From Paracoccaceae bacterium (GTDB taxonomy: Bacteria; Pseudomonadota; Alphaproteobacteria; Rhodobacterales; Rhodobacteraceae): a DNA stretch of 45,952 nucleotides. Below are positions 28,080 to 38,142 of this stretch, one piece after another. The notes beneath the pieces are model-generated. The model did not search any database and had not been told where the DNA came from. It worked only from the letters and a program-made list of their open reading frames with translations. The stretch spans positions 1 to 45,952 of the forward strand of contig QOQI01000006.1 of assembly GCA_003332035.1 (NCBI GenBank). Reading direction: 5' to 3'. The position numbers were made by a program, and so were the translations under genes. The stretch's first letter is position 1. Each line of letters starts with the position of its first letter.

Positions 28080-29378
28080 ATGCTTAAAGACCAAGATAGG
28101 ATTTTTACAAATATCTACGGTATGCATGACAGATCTCTCGCTGGCGCTAAAGCCAGAGGACATTGGGGCAACACAGGTGACCTTATCAAGAAAGGTCGCG
28201 ATTGGATCGTAGACGAGATGAAGGCCTCCGGTTTGCGAGGTCGGGGAGGTGCAGGTTTTCCAACCGGACTAAAGTGGTCTTTTATGCCAAAAGAAAGCGA
28301 TGGTAGACCAGCTTATTTAGTTGTTAATGCTGATGAATCTGAGCCTGGAACATGCAAAGATCGGGAGATCATGCGTCATGACCCACATTCATTAATTGAG
28401 GGTTGTTTGATAGCGAGCTTCGCAATGAATGCTAACGTTTGTTATATTTACATCAGAGGCGAGTATATTAGAGAGCGCGAAGCGCTTCAGACTGCTATTG
28501 ATGAAGCATACGAAGCGGGTCTGATTGGTAAAAATGCATCAAAATCAGGCTGGCAGTTTGATTTGTTTTTGCATCATGGCGCTGGGGCTTACATTTGTGG
28601 TGAGGAAACGGCCTTATTGGAAAGTTTGGAGGGCAAAAAAGGCATGCCTCGCATGAAGCCGCCATTTCCAGCTGGTGCTGGTTTGTATGGCTGTCCAACG
28701 ACCGTAAACAATGTCGAGTCGATTGCTGTCGTTCCAACAATACTTCGCCGGGGAGCAGATTGGTTTGCTAATTTTGGTCGTGAGAATAATGCGGGGACAA
28801 AATTATTTGCAATATCGGGACATGTTAATTCTCCGTGCGTCGTTGAGGAAGAGATGTCTATTCCATTTGAGGAACTTATCGAAAAACACTGTGGCGGTAT
28901 CCGAGGTGGTTGGAAAAATTTAAAAGCTGTTATTCCGGGAGGGGCTTCTGTTCCATGTGTTCGTGGCGAAGAAATGCGAGAAGCGCTAATGGACTTTGAT
29001 TATCTTCGTGGAGAGTTGGGTTCTGGTCTTGGAACGGCAGCAGTAATTGTTATGGATCATAGTACCGACATAATTAAAGCTATTTGGCGTCTCTCAAAGT
29101 TTTACAAACATGAAAGCTGCGGACAGTGTACACCTTGCAGAGAGGGTACTGGATGGATGATGCGTGTGATGGAGCGATTGGTAAATGGCAATGCGGACCC
29201 TAGCGAAATTGATATGCTTCTGGATGTTACAAAACAAGTAGAAGGTCATACAATTTGCGCCCTTGGTGATGCTGCAGCATGGCCTATACAGGGACTTATA
29301 AGAAATTTTCGAGAGGAAATTGAGGACCGCTTGAAGAGACAAGTATCAAAGCAAAATATTTTGGTGGCCGCACAATGA
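28080..29378 (+). CDS. nuoF: NADH-quinone oxidoreductase subunit F
   Basis: The 432-residue NADH-oxidising subunit (51 kDa homologue). FMN/NADH sites are seen in [10 protein letters not shown] (54-63), [12 protein letters not shown] and [16 protein letters not shown]. Cluster N3 (4Fe-4S) is bound by Cys347, 350 and 353 ([11 protein letters not shown]) and Cys393 ([12 protein letters not shown]). Length is normal. It takes electrons from NADH and passes them to NuoG through FMN. The stop overlaps the following lipoprotein gene (ATGA). Confidence 0.98.
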   Translation: MLKDQDRIFTNIYGMHDRSLAGAKARGHWGNTGDLIKKGRDWIVDEMKASGLRGRGGAGFPTGLKWSFMPKESDGRPAYLVVNADESEPGTCKDREIMRHDPHSLIEGCLIASFAMNANVCYIYIRGEYIREREALQTAIDEAYEAGLIGKNASKSGWQFDLFLHHGAGAYICGEETALLESLEGKKGMPRMKPPFPAGAGLYGCPTTVNNVESIAVVPTILRRGADWFANFGRENNAGTKLFAISGHVNSPCVVEEEMSIPFEELIEKHCGGIRGGWKNLKAVIPGGASVPCVRGEEMREALMDFDYLRGELGSGLGTAAVIVMDHSTDIIKAIWRLSKFYKHESCGQCTPCREGTGWMMRVMERLVNGNADPSEIDMLLDVTKQVEGHTICALGDAAAWPIQGLIRNFREEIEDRLKRQVSKQNILVAAQ

Positions 29379-29746
29379 ACTCTGCTATAGTTACAAAGTG
29401 GCTTGGAACCCGATATTTTGTGATGATATTAATTTTGTGTTCCTGTCTGATCTTGCTGGGTTGTTCAAATCCACTAACTCTTGAGGAGAATAAGGTATCT
29501 TTTGAAGGGTACTACTTTCCCTACAAATTAGTAAGAAATAAGGCAGACGACCGTTCGTTTGACTTAACCGTTAGGCGTGCAAGCAGGTCCCTGTCAGGAG
29601 CTCGAGAGGCTGGTAGATATGAGGCAACAAGGTTTTGTATAAAAGTTTTCGGTACTTCTGATATTAAATGGTTTTTGGGTCCAGATGATGAGGATATAAG
29701 TTTAACTGGCCGAGTTTTAAAACTCAGCGGACAGTGTGATGTATAA
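29375..29746 (+). CDS. Small predicted lipoprotein within the nuo operon
   Basis: A 123-residue protein with a lipoprotein signal: hydrophobic stretch [12 protein letters not shown] and lipobox LLGC (Cys30), which predicts a lipid-anchored periplasmic protein of about 94 residues. The mature part is polar, with the segment [22 protein letters not shown] and a C-terminal cysteine two residues from the end (GQCDV), so a disulphide with the Cys of FCIK is possible. I recall a similar gene between nuoF and nuoG in other Rhodobacterales but cannot name a family. Complex I's NuoF/G arm is cytoplasmic, so a periplasmic partner would have to act on the membrane arm or in assembly, or not on complex I at all. 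It is coupled to nuoF by an ATGA overlap. Confidence 0.8.
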   Translation: MNSAIVTKWLGTRYFVMILILCSCLILLGCSNPLTLEENKVSFEGYYFPYKLVRNKADDRSFDLTVRRASRSLSGAREAGRYEATRFCIKVFGTSDIKWFLGPDDEDISLTGRVLKLSGQCDV

Positions 29747-29862
29747 TGAGAATTTGTGTGCTGATTTTTTTAAACTTAGTTTTTAGAATTAGCATATTTG
29801 CTTATTTTGATGAATTCAAAAATGTGGTGTTTTGGAAAAAATTTACAGGGATTGAGTGTTAA
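29746..29862 (+). CDS. Mini-ORF bridging lipoprotein gene and nuoG (38 aa)
   Basis: A 38-residue frame that begins on the lipoprotein stop (TAATG) and ends four bases before the nuoG ATG. The first half is strongly hydrophobic ([10 protein letters not shown], then ISIFAYF), the second basic/aromatic (VVFWKKF), so it could be a single-pass membrane peptide. It is the longest of the bridging frames and the best candidate for a real microprotein in this set. No homologue is known to me. Confidence 0.4.
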   Translation: MRICVLIFLNLVFRISIFAYFDEFKNVVFWKKFTGIEC

Positions 29863-29866
29863 CCTT

Positions 29867-31885
29867 ATGACCGATGAGCGTAAAGTTATAATTGATGAAG
29901 TTGAGTTACAAGTAGAGGGATCAATGACGTTGATTCAGGCTTGTGAGGAAGCCGGAATAGAGATTCCACGTTTTTGCTATCATGAACGTCTTTCAATTGC
30001 CGGAAACTGTCGAATGTGTTTGGTTGAAATAGTGGGAGGCCCTCCGAAGCCAGCTGCATCTTGCGCGATGCAAGTGCGAGACCTGCGCCCGGGTCCGGAT
30101 GGCCAGCCTCCAGTAGTAAAGACCAACTCCCCAATGGTTAAGAAAGCTCGAGAAGGTGTAATGGAGTTTTTGTTAATTAATCATCCACTTGATTGTCCAA
30201 TATGTGATCAGGGTGGAGAGTGCGATTTGCAAGATCAAGCTATGGCTTATGGTGTTGATTTCTCACGTTTTCGGGAAGCAAAACGAGCTTCAGATGATTT
30301 AGATCTTGGCCCATTAGTGGAAACTCACATGACCCGTTGTATTAGCTGTACTCGTTGTGTGCGTTTTACAACCGAAGTGGCGGGCGGTTCGCAAATGGGT
30401 CAAACGGGTCGAGGTGAGGATAGTGAAATTACGAGTTATTTGGGCGAAACATTAGAAAGCAATTTGCAAGGAAATATTATTGATTTATGCCCTGTTGGAG
30501 CGCTCACCTCCAAGCCGTATTCTTTCACGGCGCGTCCTTGGGAGCTTAGCAAAACAGAAACCATAGATGTTATGGATGCGTTGGGATCAAATATTAGGGT
30601 CGATACGAAAGGTAGAGAAGTTATGCGTATAATGCCTAGTAATCATGACGGCATTAACGAAGAATGGATTTCTGACAAAACTCGTTTTGTTTGGGATGGA
30701 TTAAGGCGCCAAAGACTAGATAAGCCTTATATACGAGAAGATGGAAAGTTACGCGCGGCGACCTGGGCTGAAGCTTTAAAGAAGGCAAAATCAGAAATAG
30801 CTGATAAAAAAATATTTGGTCTTGTTGGTGATCTAGTCTCTGTAGAAGCTACGTTTGCGATGAAACAGCTGGTTGAGGGATTGGGTGGCTCAGTTGAGTG
30901 CCGCTTGGATAAAGCCAAACTTCCTAGCGACAATCGAAGTGCGTATGTGGGAACGGCTTTGATTGCAGAAATAGATACAGCCAAAACTATTTATATAATA
31001 GGGTCCAATCCGCGGGACGAAGCTCCAACCTTGAATGCGCGCATTAGGAAAGCATGGCTAAATGGAGCAGAAATAAAACTTGTAGGAGAACCTTCCGACT
31101 TAACTTATGAATATCACCACTGTGGAACAGGTAGAAAAGCTTTAAAAGATTTAATCAAAGGTGAAGCCTTGAAAGCAGGAGATCATGAAAGTCTGGTGAT
31201 ATTGGGGCAAGGTGCTATCACGGATGAAGACGGATTGTCTGTTTTAGCTAAGGTTATGGAGTTAGTCGAAAAAACAGGTTCAAAGTTTTTAAATTTACAT
31301 ATTGCAGCATCTAGAGTTGGTGCCTTGGATATTGGCGCTGTTGCAGATGGCGAAATAAACGCAGAGATTGCAAAAGCAGATGTGATATACAACCTGGGTG
31401 CCGATGAAATCGAACTACCTCAGAGTGGCTTTGTTATTTATCAAGGAAGTCACGGTGATCGAGGGGCGCATAATGCAGATATTATTTTTCCAGCTGCTGC
31501 CTATACAGAAGAAAATGGAATATTTGTAAACACTGAAGGTCGTACTCAAGTCAGTAATAGAGCAAATTTTGCGCCGGGTGAAGCAAAAGAAAACTGGGCT
31601 ATATTTAGAGCTTTGTCCGAAGAACTAGGTGATAGCTTGCCCTTTGATAACCTTACTCAGCTGAGAAAGCTGTTAATCGGTTTATACCCAGACTTAGAGC
31701 GATTGGATGAGGTTCCATTTAATGAATGGAAGCCACTAAAAGTGGGTAAGATGGTAGAGAGAGATTTTATAAACTCTATAAGTGATTTTTACCTGACAAA
31801 CCCAATTGCAAGGGCTTCTAGCGTAATGTCTGACTTATCTGCTAATGCAAAAGCCAGAGCCAATTCTAAACTAGCGGCAGAATGA
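29867..31885 (+). CDS. nuoG: NADH-quinone oxidoreductase subunit G
   Basis: A 672-residue subunit (75 kDa homologue) carrying three clusters. N1b (2Fe-2S) uses Cys37, 48, 51 and 66. N5 uses His106, Cys110, Cys113 and Cys119 ([14 protein letters not shown]). N4 uses Cys158, 161, 164 and Cys208 (LCPVG). The extra N7 cluster motif of E. coli and Thermus is not evident. The C-terminal molybdopterin-oxidoreductase-like domain is present but without an obvious cofactor site. The longest frame starts at TTG 29798; the first 23 residues are unlike the family, while [18 protein letters not shown] at ATG 29867 fits, with GAG ten bases upstream. Confidence 0.97.
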   Translation: MTDERKVIIDEVELQVEGSMTLIQACEEAGIEIPRFCYHERLSIAGNCRMCLVEIVGGPPKPAASCAMQVRDLRPGPDGQPPVVKTNSPMVKKAREGVMEFLLINHPLDCPICDQGGECDLQDQAMAYGVDFSRFREAKRASDDLDLGPLVETHMTRCISCTRCVRFTTEVAGGSQMGQTGRGEDSEITSYLGETLESNLQGNIIDLCPVGALTSKPYSFTARPWELSKTETIDVMDALGSNIRVDTKGREVMRIMPSNHDGINEEWISDKTRFVWDGLRRQRLDKPYIREDGKLRAATWAEALKKAKSEIADKKIFGLVGDLVSVEATFAMKQLVEGLGGSVECRLDKAKLPSDNRSAYVGTALIAEIDTAKTIYIIGSNPRDEAPTLNARIRKAWLNGAEIKLVGEPSDLTYEYHHCGTGRKALKDLIKGEALKAGDHESLVILGQGAITDEDGLSVLAKVMELVEKTGSKFLNLHIAASRVGALDIGAVADGEINAEIAKADVIYNLGADEIELPQSGFVIYQGSHGDRGAHNADIIFPAAAYTEENGIFVNTEGRTQVSNRANFAPGEAKENWAIFRALSEELGDSLPFDNLTQLRKLLIGLYPDLERLDEVPFNEWKPLKVGKMVERDFINSISDFYLTNPIARASSVMSDLSANAKARANSKLAAE

Positions 31886-31901
31886 AACGGTTTTAATCTA
31901 A

Positions 31902-32984
31902 ATGACAGAAATATTTTCACATTTATTTACGATTATTGGATCGGTGCTGTCGGATCTAATGTCCTCCAATTTTGGTTTTGCGCTTATTTTAATAGGCCAG
32001 GGCTTACTTATGGCAGTATTTTTACTCCTTTCAGCTTACTTTTTGATTTACGCTGATCGAAAGGTTTGGGCGGCTGTTCAATTGAGGAAAGGACCAAACG
32101 TAGTGGGTGCTTTCGGACTTTTGCAGTCTGGTGCAGACATGCTGAAATTGGTGTTCAAAGAAATCGTTGTTCCGGCTGGATCTGACAAATTTGTATTTTT
32201 TTTAGCCCCTGTAGTTTCATTTGTAATGGCCATTCTAGCGTGGGCGGTAATTCCATTGAATGATGGCTGGCAACTTTCAAATATAAACGTCGCAATCCTT
32301 TATGTCTTTGCGATATCTTCACTTGAAGTTTATGGGGTTATCATGGGAGGTTGGGCTTCTAATTCCAAATACCCCTTCTTGGGTTCTCTTCGCTCTGCTG
32401 CTCAAATGATTTCTTATGAGGTTTCGATAGGGCTAGTGATCATTGGTGTTATAATTTCTACGGGGTCCATGAATTTTGGCGCGATAGTTGCTGCGCAGGA
32501 TACTGATTATGGGATTTTTGGTTGGTACTGGTTACCCCATTTCCCAATGTTATTTTTATTTTTCATTTCAGCATTAGCCGAAACAAATAGGCCACCATTC
32601 GACCTTCCAGAAGCCGAGTCAGAGCTCGTAGCAGGTTTTCAAGTTGAGTACAGTTCCACGCCATTTTTATTGTTCATGGCGGGTGAACTAATCGCGGTTT
32701 TCTTAATGTGTGCTCTAACTAGCCTCTTATTTTTTGGTGGGTGGTTGTCTCCAATTCCCGGTTTGCCGGATGGGGTATTTTGGATGCTTTTAAAAATGGG
32801 GTTTTTCTTTTTTATTTTTGCAATGATTAAAGCAATAACTCCCCGTTATAGGTACGATCAGTTAATGAGACTAGGCTGGAAAGTGTTCTTGCCATTCTCT
32901 TTAGTTTGGGTCGTTTTTGTGGCGTTTCTTGCAAAATTTGAAGTTTTTGGCGGCTTCTATGCTCGTTACCTGATTGGAGGCTGA
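31902..32984 (+). CDS. nuoH: NADH-quinone oxidoreductase subunit H
   Basis: A 360-residue membrane subunit (ND1 homologue) with about eight hydrophobic helices, forming the membrane side of the quinone tunnel. The signatures [19 protein letters not shown] and the acidic loop [21 protein letters not shown] are intact; the latter couples quinone reduction to proton pumping. [18 protein letters not shown] near the end is typical. It starts 16 bases after nuoG; a four-codon frame (MKRF) spans most of that gap. Its stop is followed after one base by the nuoI TTG. Confidence 0.98.
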   Translation: MTEIFSHLFTIIGSVLSDLMSSNFGFALILIGQGLLMAVFLLLSAYFLIYADRKVWAAVQLRKGPNVVGAFGLLQSGADMLKLVFKEIVVPAGSDKFVFFLAPVVSFVMAILAWAVIPLNDGWQLSNINVAILYVFAISSLEVYGVIMGGWASNSKYPFLGSLRSAAQMISYEVSIGLVIIGVIISTGSMNFGAIVAAQDTDYGIFGWYWLPHFPMLFLFFISALAETNRPPFDLPEAESELVAGFQVEYSSTPFLLFMAGELIAVFLMCALTSLLFFGGWLSPIPGLPDGVFWMLLKMGFFFFIFAMIKAITPRYRYDQLMRLGWKVFLPFSLVWVVFVAFLAKFEVFGGFYARYLIGG

Positions 32985-32985
32985 T

Positions 32986-33480
32986 TTGGGTAAAATTGAT
33001 TACACTCGCGCAGTAAAGTACTTTTTTCTAGCTGATGTTTGGGCGGGGATGAGGCTTGGATTGAAGTATTTTTTTAGTCCCAAAGCGACAATAAATTATC
33101 CCAATGAAAAGGGGCCGCTGAGTCCTCGGTTCAGGGGAGAGCACGCCCTTCGTCGATATCCAAATGGTGAGGAACGATGCATAGCTTGTAAATTGTGTGA
33201 GGCCATATGCCCAGCTCAGGCCATTACAATAGATGCAGAGCCACGGGAAGATGGCAGTAGGCGAACGACCCGCTATGATATTGACATGACTAAATGTATT
33301 TATTGTGGGTTTTGCCAAGAGGCTTGCCCGGTAGACGCTATTGTCGAAGGACCTAACTTCGAATTTTCTACGGAAACCAGAGAAGAGCTTTTTTACGATA
33401 AAGAAAAACTTTTAGAAAATGGTGAGCGGTGGGAAGCGCAAATTGCACGTAATTTAGAGATAGACGCACCATATCGATAA
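32986..33480 (+). CDS. nuoI: NADH-quinone oxidoreductase subunit I
   Basis: A 164-residue ferredoxin-like subunit (TYKY homologue) with two 4Fe-4S clusters, N6a and N6b, bound by [11 protein letters not shown] (Cys65, 68, 71, 75) and [11 protein letters not shown] (Cys104, 107, 110, 114). It passes electrons to NuoB. An in-frame TTG at 32974 lies inside the nuoH end. I prefer TTG 32986, which has GGAGG five bases upstream and gives [13 protein letters not shown], matching the family. The conserved C-terminus [10 protein letters not shown] is complete. A 26-codon mini-ORF starts on its stop codon. Confidence 0.96.
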   Translation: MGKIDYTRAVKYFFLADVWAGMRLGLKYFFSPKATINYPNEKGPLSPRFRGEHALRRYPNGEERCIACKLCEAICPAQAITIDAEPREDGSRRTTRYDIDMTKCIYCGFCQEACPVDAIVEGPNFEFSTETREELFYDKEKLLENGERWEAQIARNLEIDAPYR

Positions 33481-33560
33481 TGATGAAAAGAAAAATAGAT
33501 GCGAAGTTGAGGTTGCAAATGGATATCTTTCAAAAATCTAAAATTAATGGGAATAAATAA
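33480..33560 (+). CDS. Mini-ORF bridging nuoI and nuoJ (26 aa)
   Basis: A 26-residue frame beginning on the nuoI TAA (TAATG, followed by a second ATG) and ending one base before the nuoJ ATG at 33562. The predicted peptide is very basic ([20 protein letters not shown]). It spans the whole 81-base gap without leaving either gene boundary. Unknown function; may be a coupling frame or decayed accessory gene. Confidence 0.35.
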   Translation: MMKRKIDAKLRLQMDIFQKSKINGNK

Positions 33561-33561
33561 A

Positions 33562-34170
33562 ATGGGTGCAGAAGTTTTTGCATTTTATCTTTTTGCGATT
33601 AGCACGATAACTGGTGGTTTGTTTACTGTTTTAAGTCGCAACCCAGTCCATTCTGTTCTGTGGCTGATTTTGTCTTTCTTATCATCTGCAGGTCTATTTA
33701 TTTTGCTGGGTGCTGAGTTCGTGGCCATGCTTTTGATAATTGTATATGTCGGCGCCGTTGCTGTTCTTTTTCTCTTTGTCGTTATGATGCTCGATGTAGA
33801 CTTTGCCAGTTTGAAAGCCGACTTGGCGAAATATTTACCTTTAGGTTTGTTGATAATGGTTATTCTTTTGATGGAGTTGGCAATGGGCTTAGCTGTATGG
33901 GTTCCCGCAGATGGTGCCGAAGCTGTCCGGGCGGCACCGACGCCATCAGACACTCACAATACAGCTGCTTTGGGCTTATTGCTTTACGATAAATATTTTC
34001 TCCTTTTTCAATTGGCTGGTTTGATCCTGCTTGTAGCTATGATTGGAGCAATTGTTTTAACCTTAAGACATCGGAAAGATGTCAAACGTCAGGACATTTT
34101 GGCCCAAATTTACCGTGATCCAGACAAATCGCTGTCTTTGAAGAATATTAAATCAGGGCAGGGGCTTTGA
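33562..34170 (+). CDS. nuoJ: NADH-quinone oxidoreductase subunit J
   Basis: A 202-residue membrane subunit (ND6 homologue) with five hydrophobic helices. [15 protein letters not shown] and [28 protein letters not shown] form the conserved TM3 pi-bulge region used in the proton-pumping switch. ATG 33547 is also in frame, but GGGA lies nine bases before ATG 33562, which gives a family-like N-terminus. The C-terminal 35 residues are hydrophilic. A 12-codon frame links its end to nuoK. Confidence 0.96.
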   Translation: MGAEVFAFYLFAISTITGGLFTVLSRNPVHSVLWLILSFLSSAGLFILLGAEFVAMLLIIVYVGAVAVLFLFVVMMLDVDFASLKADLAKYLPLGLLIMVILLMELAMGLAVWVPADGAEAVRAAPTPSDTHNTAALGLLLYDKYFLLFQLAGLILLVAMIGAIVLTLRHRKDVKRQDILAQIYRDPDKSLSLKNIKSGQGL

Positions 34171-34171
34171 A

Positions 34172-34210
34172 ATGTTTATCTTATATGATGGAAGAAAGAA
34201 TTTAAAATGA
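34172..34210 (+). CDS. Mini-ORF bridging nuoJ and nuoK (12 aa)
   Basis: A 12-codon frame ([12 protein letters not shown]) that starts one base after the nuoJ stop and whose TGA overlaps the nuoK ATG as ATGA. It is too short to judge alone and is listed because it repeats the pattern seen at the other nuo gaps. Confidence 0.2.
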   Translation: MFILYDGRKNLK

Positions 34211-34512
34211 TAACGTTAGAGCACTATCTCACTGTCGCAGCGGCACTTTTCGTCATTGGAATTTTCGGTCTCTTTTTAAATCGCAAAAACGTCATAATTT
34301 TGTTAATGTCTATCGAACTTATGCTTCTTTCAGTAAACATTAATCTTGTTGCTTTCTCTAGTTTCATGAATGATCTAGTCGGCCAAGTGTTTACACTATT
34401 CGTCTTAACTGTGGCCGCCGCTGAGGCGGCGATTGGCTTAGCAATCTTGGTCAGCTTTTTCCGTAATAGAGGAACAATTGCTGTTGAAGATGTTAACGTC
34501 ATGAAAGGGTGA
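34207..34512 (+). CDS. nuoK: NADH-quinone oxidoreductase subunit K
   Basis: A 101-residue membrane subunit (ND4L homologue) with three transmembrane helices. The two intramembrane glutamates of the proton path are present: Glu37 in LMSIELMLL and Glu73 in [11 protein letters not shown]. Length and the N-terminal [12 protein letters not shown] match the alphaproteobacterial family. It lies between nuoJ and nuoL, four bases before the nuoL TTG. Confidence 0.98.
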   Translation: MITLEHYLTVAAALFVIGIFGLFLNRKNVIILLMSIELMLLSVNINLVAFSSFMNDLVGQVFTLFVLTVAAAEAAIGLAILVSFFRNRGTIAVEDVNVMKG

Positions 34513-34516
34513 TTTT

Positions 34517-36580
34517 TTGGAACTAATTATTTTATTTTCACCTCTTTTAGGGGCAATTATTGGTGGGTTTTTTTGGCGGTCAATAGGTGAGAAATCTGCT
34601 ATATATCTTACTATAGTGTTATTATTTATATCATGTTTTTTGAGTTGGATAATTTTTCTTTCGCATGGTTCTGATGTTGAAAAAATCACTCTTTTTCGTT
34701 GGATAAACAGTGGAGATCTGTCAGCTAACTGGTCAATAAGGCTTGATCGACTAACATCAATAATGCTGGTGGTCGTAACGTCTGTTTCCGCTTTGGTTCA
34801 TCTATATAGCGTTGGATATATGGCTCATGATGAAAACTGGAAAGAGGGTGAACATTATAAAGCAAGATTTTTTGCTTATTTATCCTTTTTTACATTTACA
34901 ATGCTAATGTTGGTAACTTCTGATAACCTAGTTCAGATGTTTTTTGGTTGGGAGGGTGTCGGAGTTGCCTCTTATTTACTGATTGGATTTTACTACCGAA
35001 AGCAAAGTGCAAATGCTGCAGCTATCAAAGCTTTTGTGGTTAACCGGGTGGGTGATTTTGGCTTCGCCTTAGGTATTTTTGGTCTATTTATGCTGACTGA
35101 CAGCATAAGTTTTGATGATATTTTTTCCGCGGCTCCAAAGTTAGCTAATACAACTCTTACTTTTCTTTGGACTGATTGGAACGCAGCAAACTTTATCGCT
35201 ATTCTTCTTTTCGTTGGGGCTATGGGGAAATCTGCTCAACTTTTTTTACACACCTGGTTGCCGGATGCGATGGAAGGGCCAACACCAGTGTCGGCTTTGA
35301 TCCACGCAGCAACAATGGTAACCGCTGGTGTTTTCCTGGTTTGTAGAATGTCACCTCTAATGGAATATGCACCAACGGCTCTTAGCTTTATAACAATTCT
35401 TGGAGCTTTTACTGCCTTTGTTGCTGCAACCATTGGTTTGGTGCAAAATGATATAAAGCGCGTAATCGCTTACTCAACAATGTCTCAATTAGGATATATG
35501 TTTGTAGCCGCAGGTGTTGGAGCCTATTCGGTAGCGATGTATCATTTGTTTACTCACGCCTTTTTCAAGGCGATGCTTTTCCTTGGTGCTGGTTCAGTTA
35601 TTCATGCGATGCATCACGAGCAAGACATGCGTAATTATGGCGGACTTCGAAAAAAAATCCCATATACCTTTTGGGCTATGATGATAGGCACACTCGCAAT
35701 CACTGGCGTGGGAATACCGTTAACACATTTTGGGTTTGCTGGGTTCCTTTCTAAGGATGCGGTTATAGAAAGCGCTTGGGCAGGCACTGATGCCGGTTTT
35801 GCTTTTTGGACTTTGGTTGTAGCAGCTCTTCTCACGAGTTTTTATAGTTGGCGCTTGATGTTTATGACTTTTTTTGGGGAACCCAAAGGAGACGGCCATG
35901 CTTATTCACATGCCAAAGAAAGTCCGAATGTGATGTTGATACCGTTAGGAATTCTTGGACTGGGCGCGATATTGTCTGGGATGATCTGGTATTCCAGTTT
36001 TTTTGGAAAAGATTATCAAGTTGCCGAATTTTTTGGAATCGAGAGTGAATATTATCAGATAAAGCAAAATGCATCTGATGATAATTCCAGTAAAACTAGT
36101 AATGATGAAATAAAAGAATTTATACCTCCTAAAGGTGCAATTTTTATGGGTAAACATAATCATGTTTTACATGACGCGCATGATGCCCCTGTTTGGGTAA
36201 AGATAAGCCCTTTTTTAGCTATGCTGACGGGTTTTATTATGGCGCTGTGGTTCTACGTTTGGGATAAGAAAAAACCTGCGCAATGGGCATTTACTTTAGA
36301 TCCTGTATATAAATTGCTTTTAAATAAATGGTATTTTGATGAAATTTACGACGCTATATTTGTTTCTCGAGCGAGAGCTATTGGTCGCTTTTTTTGGAAA
36401 AAAGGTGACGGTGGGCTGATCGATGGAACGATCAATGGTATAGCAATGGGTGTTGTTCCTTTTGTGACACGCATTTCCACTCGTTTGCAGTCTGGTTACA
36501 TATTTACTTATGCATTTGGTATGGTGTTAGGCCTCGTTGTGTTGCTGTCATTGATGATTTTTTCAGTTGGAGTTGAATAA
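34517..36580 (+). CDS. nuoL: NADH-quinone oxidoreductase subunit L
   Basis: A 687-residue antiporter-like membrane subunit (ND5 homologue) at the distal end of complex I, with the long lateral helix and final membrane helix at its C-terminus. [19 protein letters not shown] carries the key glutamate, and [34 protein letters not shown] is the proton-channel block. The start is TTG 34517 with AAAGGG seven bases upstream, giving [13 protein letters not shown]. Around residue 515 there is a very polar stretch ([19 protein letters not shown]) before a conserved block, likely a lineage-specific loop. Confidence 0.97.
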   Translation: MELIILFSPLLGAIIGGFFWRSIGEKSAIYLTIVLLFISCFLSWIIFLSHGSDVEKITLFRWINSGDLSANWSIRLDRLTSIMLVVVTSVSALVHLYSVGYMAHDENWKEGEHYKARFFAYLSFFTFTMLMLVTSDNLVQMFFGWEGVGVASYLLIGFYYRKQSANAAAIKAFVVNRVGDFGFALGIFGLFMLTDSISFDDIFSAAPKLANTTLTFLWTDWNAANFIAILLFVGAMGKSAQLFLHTWLPDAMEGPTPVSALIHAATMVTAGVFLVCRMSPLMEYAPTALSFITILGAFTAFVAATIGLVQNDIKRVIAYSTMSQLGYMFVAAGVGAYSVAMYHLFTHAFFKAMLFLGAGSVIHAMHHEQDMRNYGGLRKKIPYTFWAMMIGTLAITGVGIPLTHFGFAGFLSKDAVIESAWAGTDAGFAFWTLVVAALLTSFYSWRLMFMTFFGEPKGDGHAYSHAKESPNVMLIPLGILGLGAILSGMIWYSSFFGKDYQVAEFFGIESEYYQIKQNASDDNSSKTSNDEIKEFIPPKGAIFMGKHNHVLHDAHDAPVWVKISPFLAMLTGFIMALWFYVWDKKKPAQWAFTLDPVYKLLLNKWYFDEIYDAIFVSRARAIGRFFWKKGDGGLIDGTINGIAMGVVPFVTRISTRLQSGYIFTYAFGMVLGLVVLLSLMIFSVGVE

Positions 36581-36582
36581 AT

Positions 36583-38130
36583 ATGGATCAGCCACTGCTT
36601 TCTATGGTAACCTTTATACCGGCTTTTGCGGCATTTGTTCTTCTGATGGTTGCGCGGGGAGAAGATGCTGCTGCACAACTAGTTTGTAAAAGAGTGGCTA
36701 TGTTTACTACGGTTGCGACGTTTATTGTGTCCTTACTAATCCTAGCTCAGTTTGAACCTCAAAACACTAATTTTCAAATGGTTGAAAGTTACCATTGGAT
36801 AATGGGTTTAAATTACAAACTTGGCGTAGACGGAATATCTATTCTTTTTGTTATGTTAACAACTTTTATGATGCCTCTGGTGATTTGGGCATCTTGGAGT
36901 TTAGAGAACCGTGTCAAAGAATATATGATAGCTTTTTTATTATTAGAGACACTGATGTTGGGGGTTTTTATGGCTCTTGATTTAGTTCTTTTCTACTTAT
37001 TTTTCGAAGCTGGTCTGATCCCTATGTTTTTAATTATAGGAATTTGGGGCGGCAAAGATCGCATTTATGCATCTTTTAAATTTTTTCTTTATACGCTTCT
37101 TGGATCAGTACTGATGTTGATCGCTATGATTTCTATGTACAGTGTCGCGGGAACATCTGATATTCCTACTTTAATGAATTTCAAATTTGATTACAGCAAA
37201 ATTGATTTAATAGGATTTGAGATAATAGGCGGTTTTCAAACATTGTTATTCTTAGCTTTTTTTGCAAGTTTTGCTGTGAAAATGCCGATGTGGCCTGTGC
37301 ATACCTGGCTGCCGGATGCCCACGTACAGGCTCCTACCGCTGGCTCAGTAGTTTTGGCCGCAATCCTTTTAAAAATGGGCGGATATGGATTTCTACGATT
37401 TAGTCTTCCTATGTTTCCCATTGGCGCATCGGAGATGACAAATCTAGTTTTCTGGTTATCAGCTATTGCAATAGTTTATACCTCGTTGGTTGCACTGGTA
37501 CAGGAAGATATGAAAAAACTTATCGCATACTCATCAGTAGCGCATATGGGATATGTAACCATGGGAATTTTTGCTGCAAATCAGCAAGGTATAGATGGTG
37601 CCATTTTTCAAATGTTGAGCCATGGTTTTATCTCTGGAGCTCTATTTTTATGCGTTGGTGTAATCTACGACCGCATGCATACTAGAGAAATTGAAGCTTA
37701 TGGTGGTTTGGTAAATATAATGCCAAGTTACGCCTTAATTTTTATGTTTTTTACGATGGCTAATGTTGGACTACCTGGAACTTCGGGTTTTGTGGGGGAG
37801 TTTTTGACTCTTGTGGGCATTTTCCAAGTAAATACTTGGGTTGCTTTGTTTGCTACTTCCGGAGTTATTTTATCCGCGGCTTACGCTTTGTGGCTTTACC
37901 GCAGGGTTGTCATGGGTGATCTTATAAAAGAGGCATTAAAGTCTTTAAAAGATATGAGCTTTCGTGAGAAAACAGTCTTCGCGCCTTTGATTTTTTTTAC
38001 TTTACTACTGGGTGTATATCCTGCACTCGTTCTAGATATCATTGGCCCTTCAGTTGAGAGTTTAGTTATTAGTTATCACGAAGAAATTGATGCTTCAAAA
38101 TTAGTAGAAACCTCAATGGTTAAAAATTAG
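36583..38130 (+). CDS. nuoM: NADH-quinone oxidoreductase subunit M
   Basis: A 515-residue antiporter-like subunit (ND4 homologue) with about 14 membrane helices. Glu142 in [21 protein letters not shown] corresponds to the essential TM5 glutamate, and [27 protein letters not shown] holds the lysine of the channel. [14 protein letters not shown] is the conserved late motif. It begins two bases after the nuoL stop and is followed after 12 bases, including GAAGG, by nuoN. Confidence 0.98.
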   Translation: MDQPLLSMVTFIPAFAAFVLLMVARGEDAAAQLVCKRVAMFTTVATFIVSLLILAQFEPQNTNFQMVESYHWIMGLNYKLGVDGISILFVMLTTFMMPLVIWASWSLENRVKEYMIAFLLLETLMLGVFMALDLVLFYLFFEAGLIPMFLIIGIWGGKDRIYASFKFFLYTLLGSVLMLIAMISMYSVAGTSDIPTLMNFKFDYSKIDLIGFEIIGGFQTLLFLAFFASFAVKMPMWPVHTWLPDAHVQAPTAGSVVLAAILLKMGGYGFLRFSLPMFPIGASEMTNLVFWLSAIAIVYTSLVALVQEDMKKLIAYSSVAHMGYVTMGIFAANQQGIDGAIFQMLSHGFISGALFLCVGVIYDRMHTREIEAYGGLVNIMPSYALIFMFFTMANVGLPGTSGFVGEFLTLVGIFQVNTWVALFATSGVILSAAYALWLYRRVVMGDLIKEALKSLKDMSFREKTVFAPLIFFTLLLGVYPALVLDIIGPSVESLVISYHEEIDASKLVETSMVKN

Positions 38131-38142
38131 AAGGTCAGAAAT

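Noticed and set aside
33585-33953. 122-codon antisense frame within nuoJ
   Set aside because: Shadow of a hydrophobic gene; Lys/Thr/Pro-rich translation with no motif.
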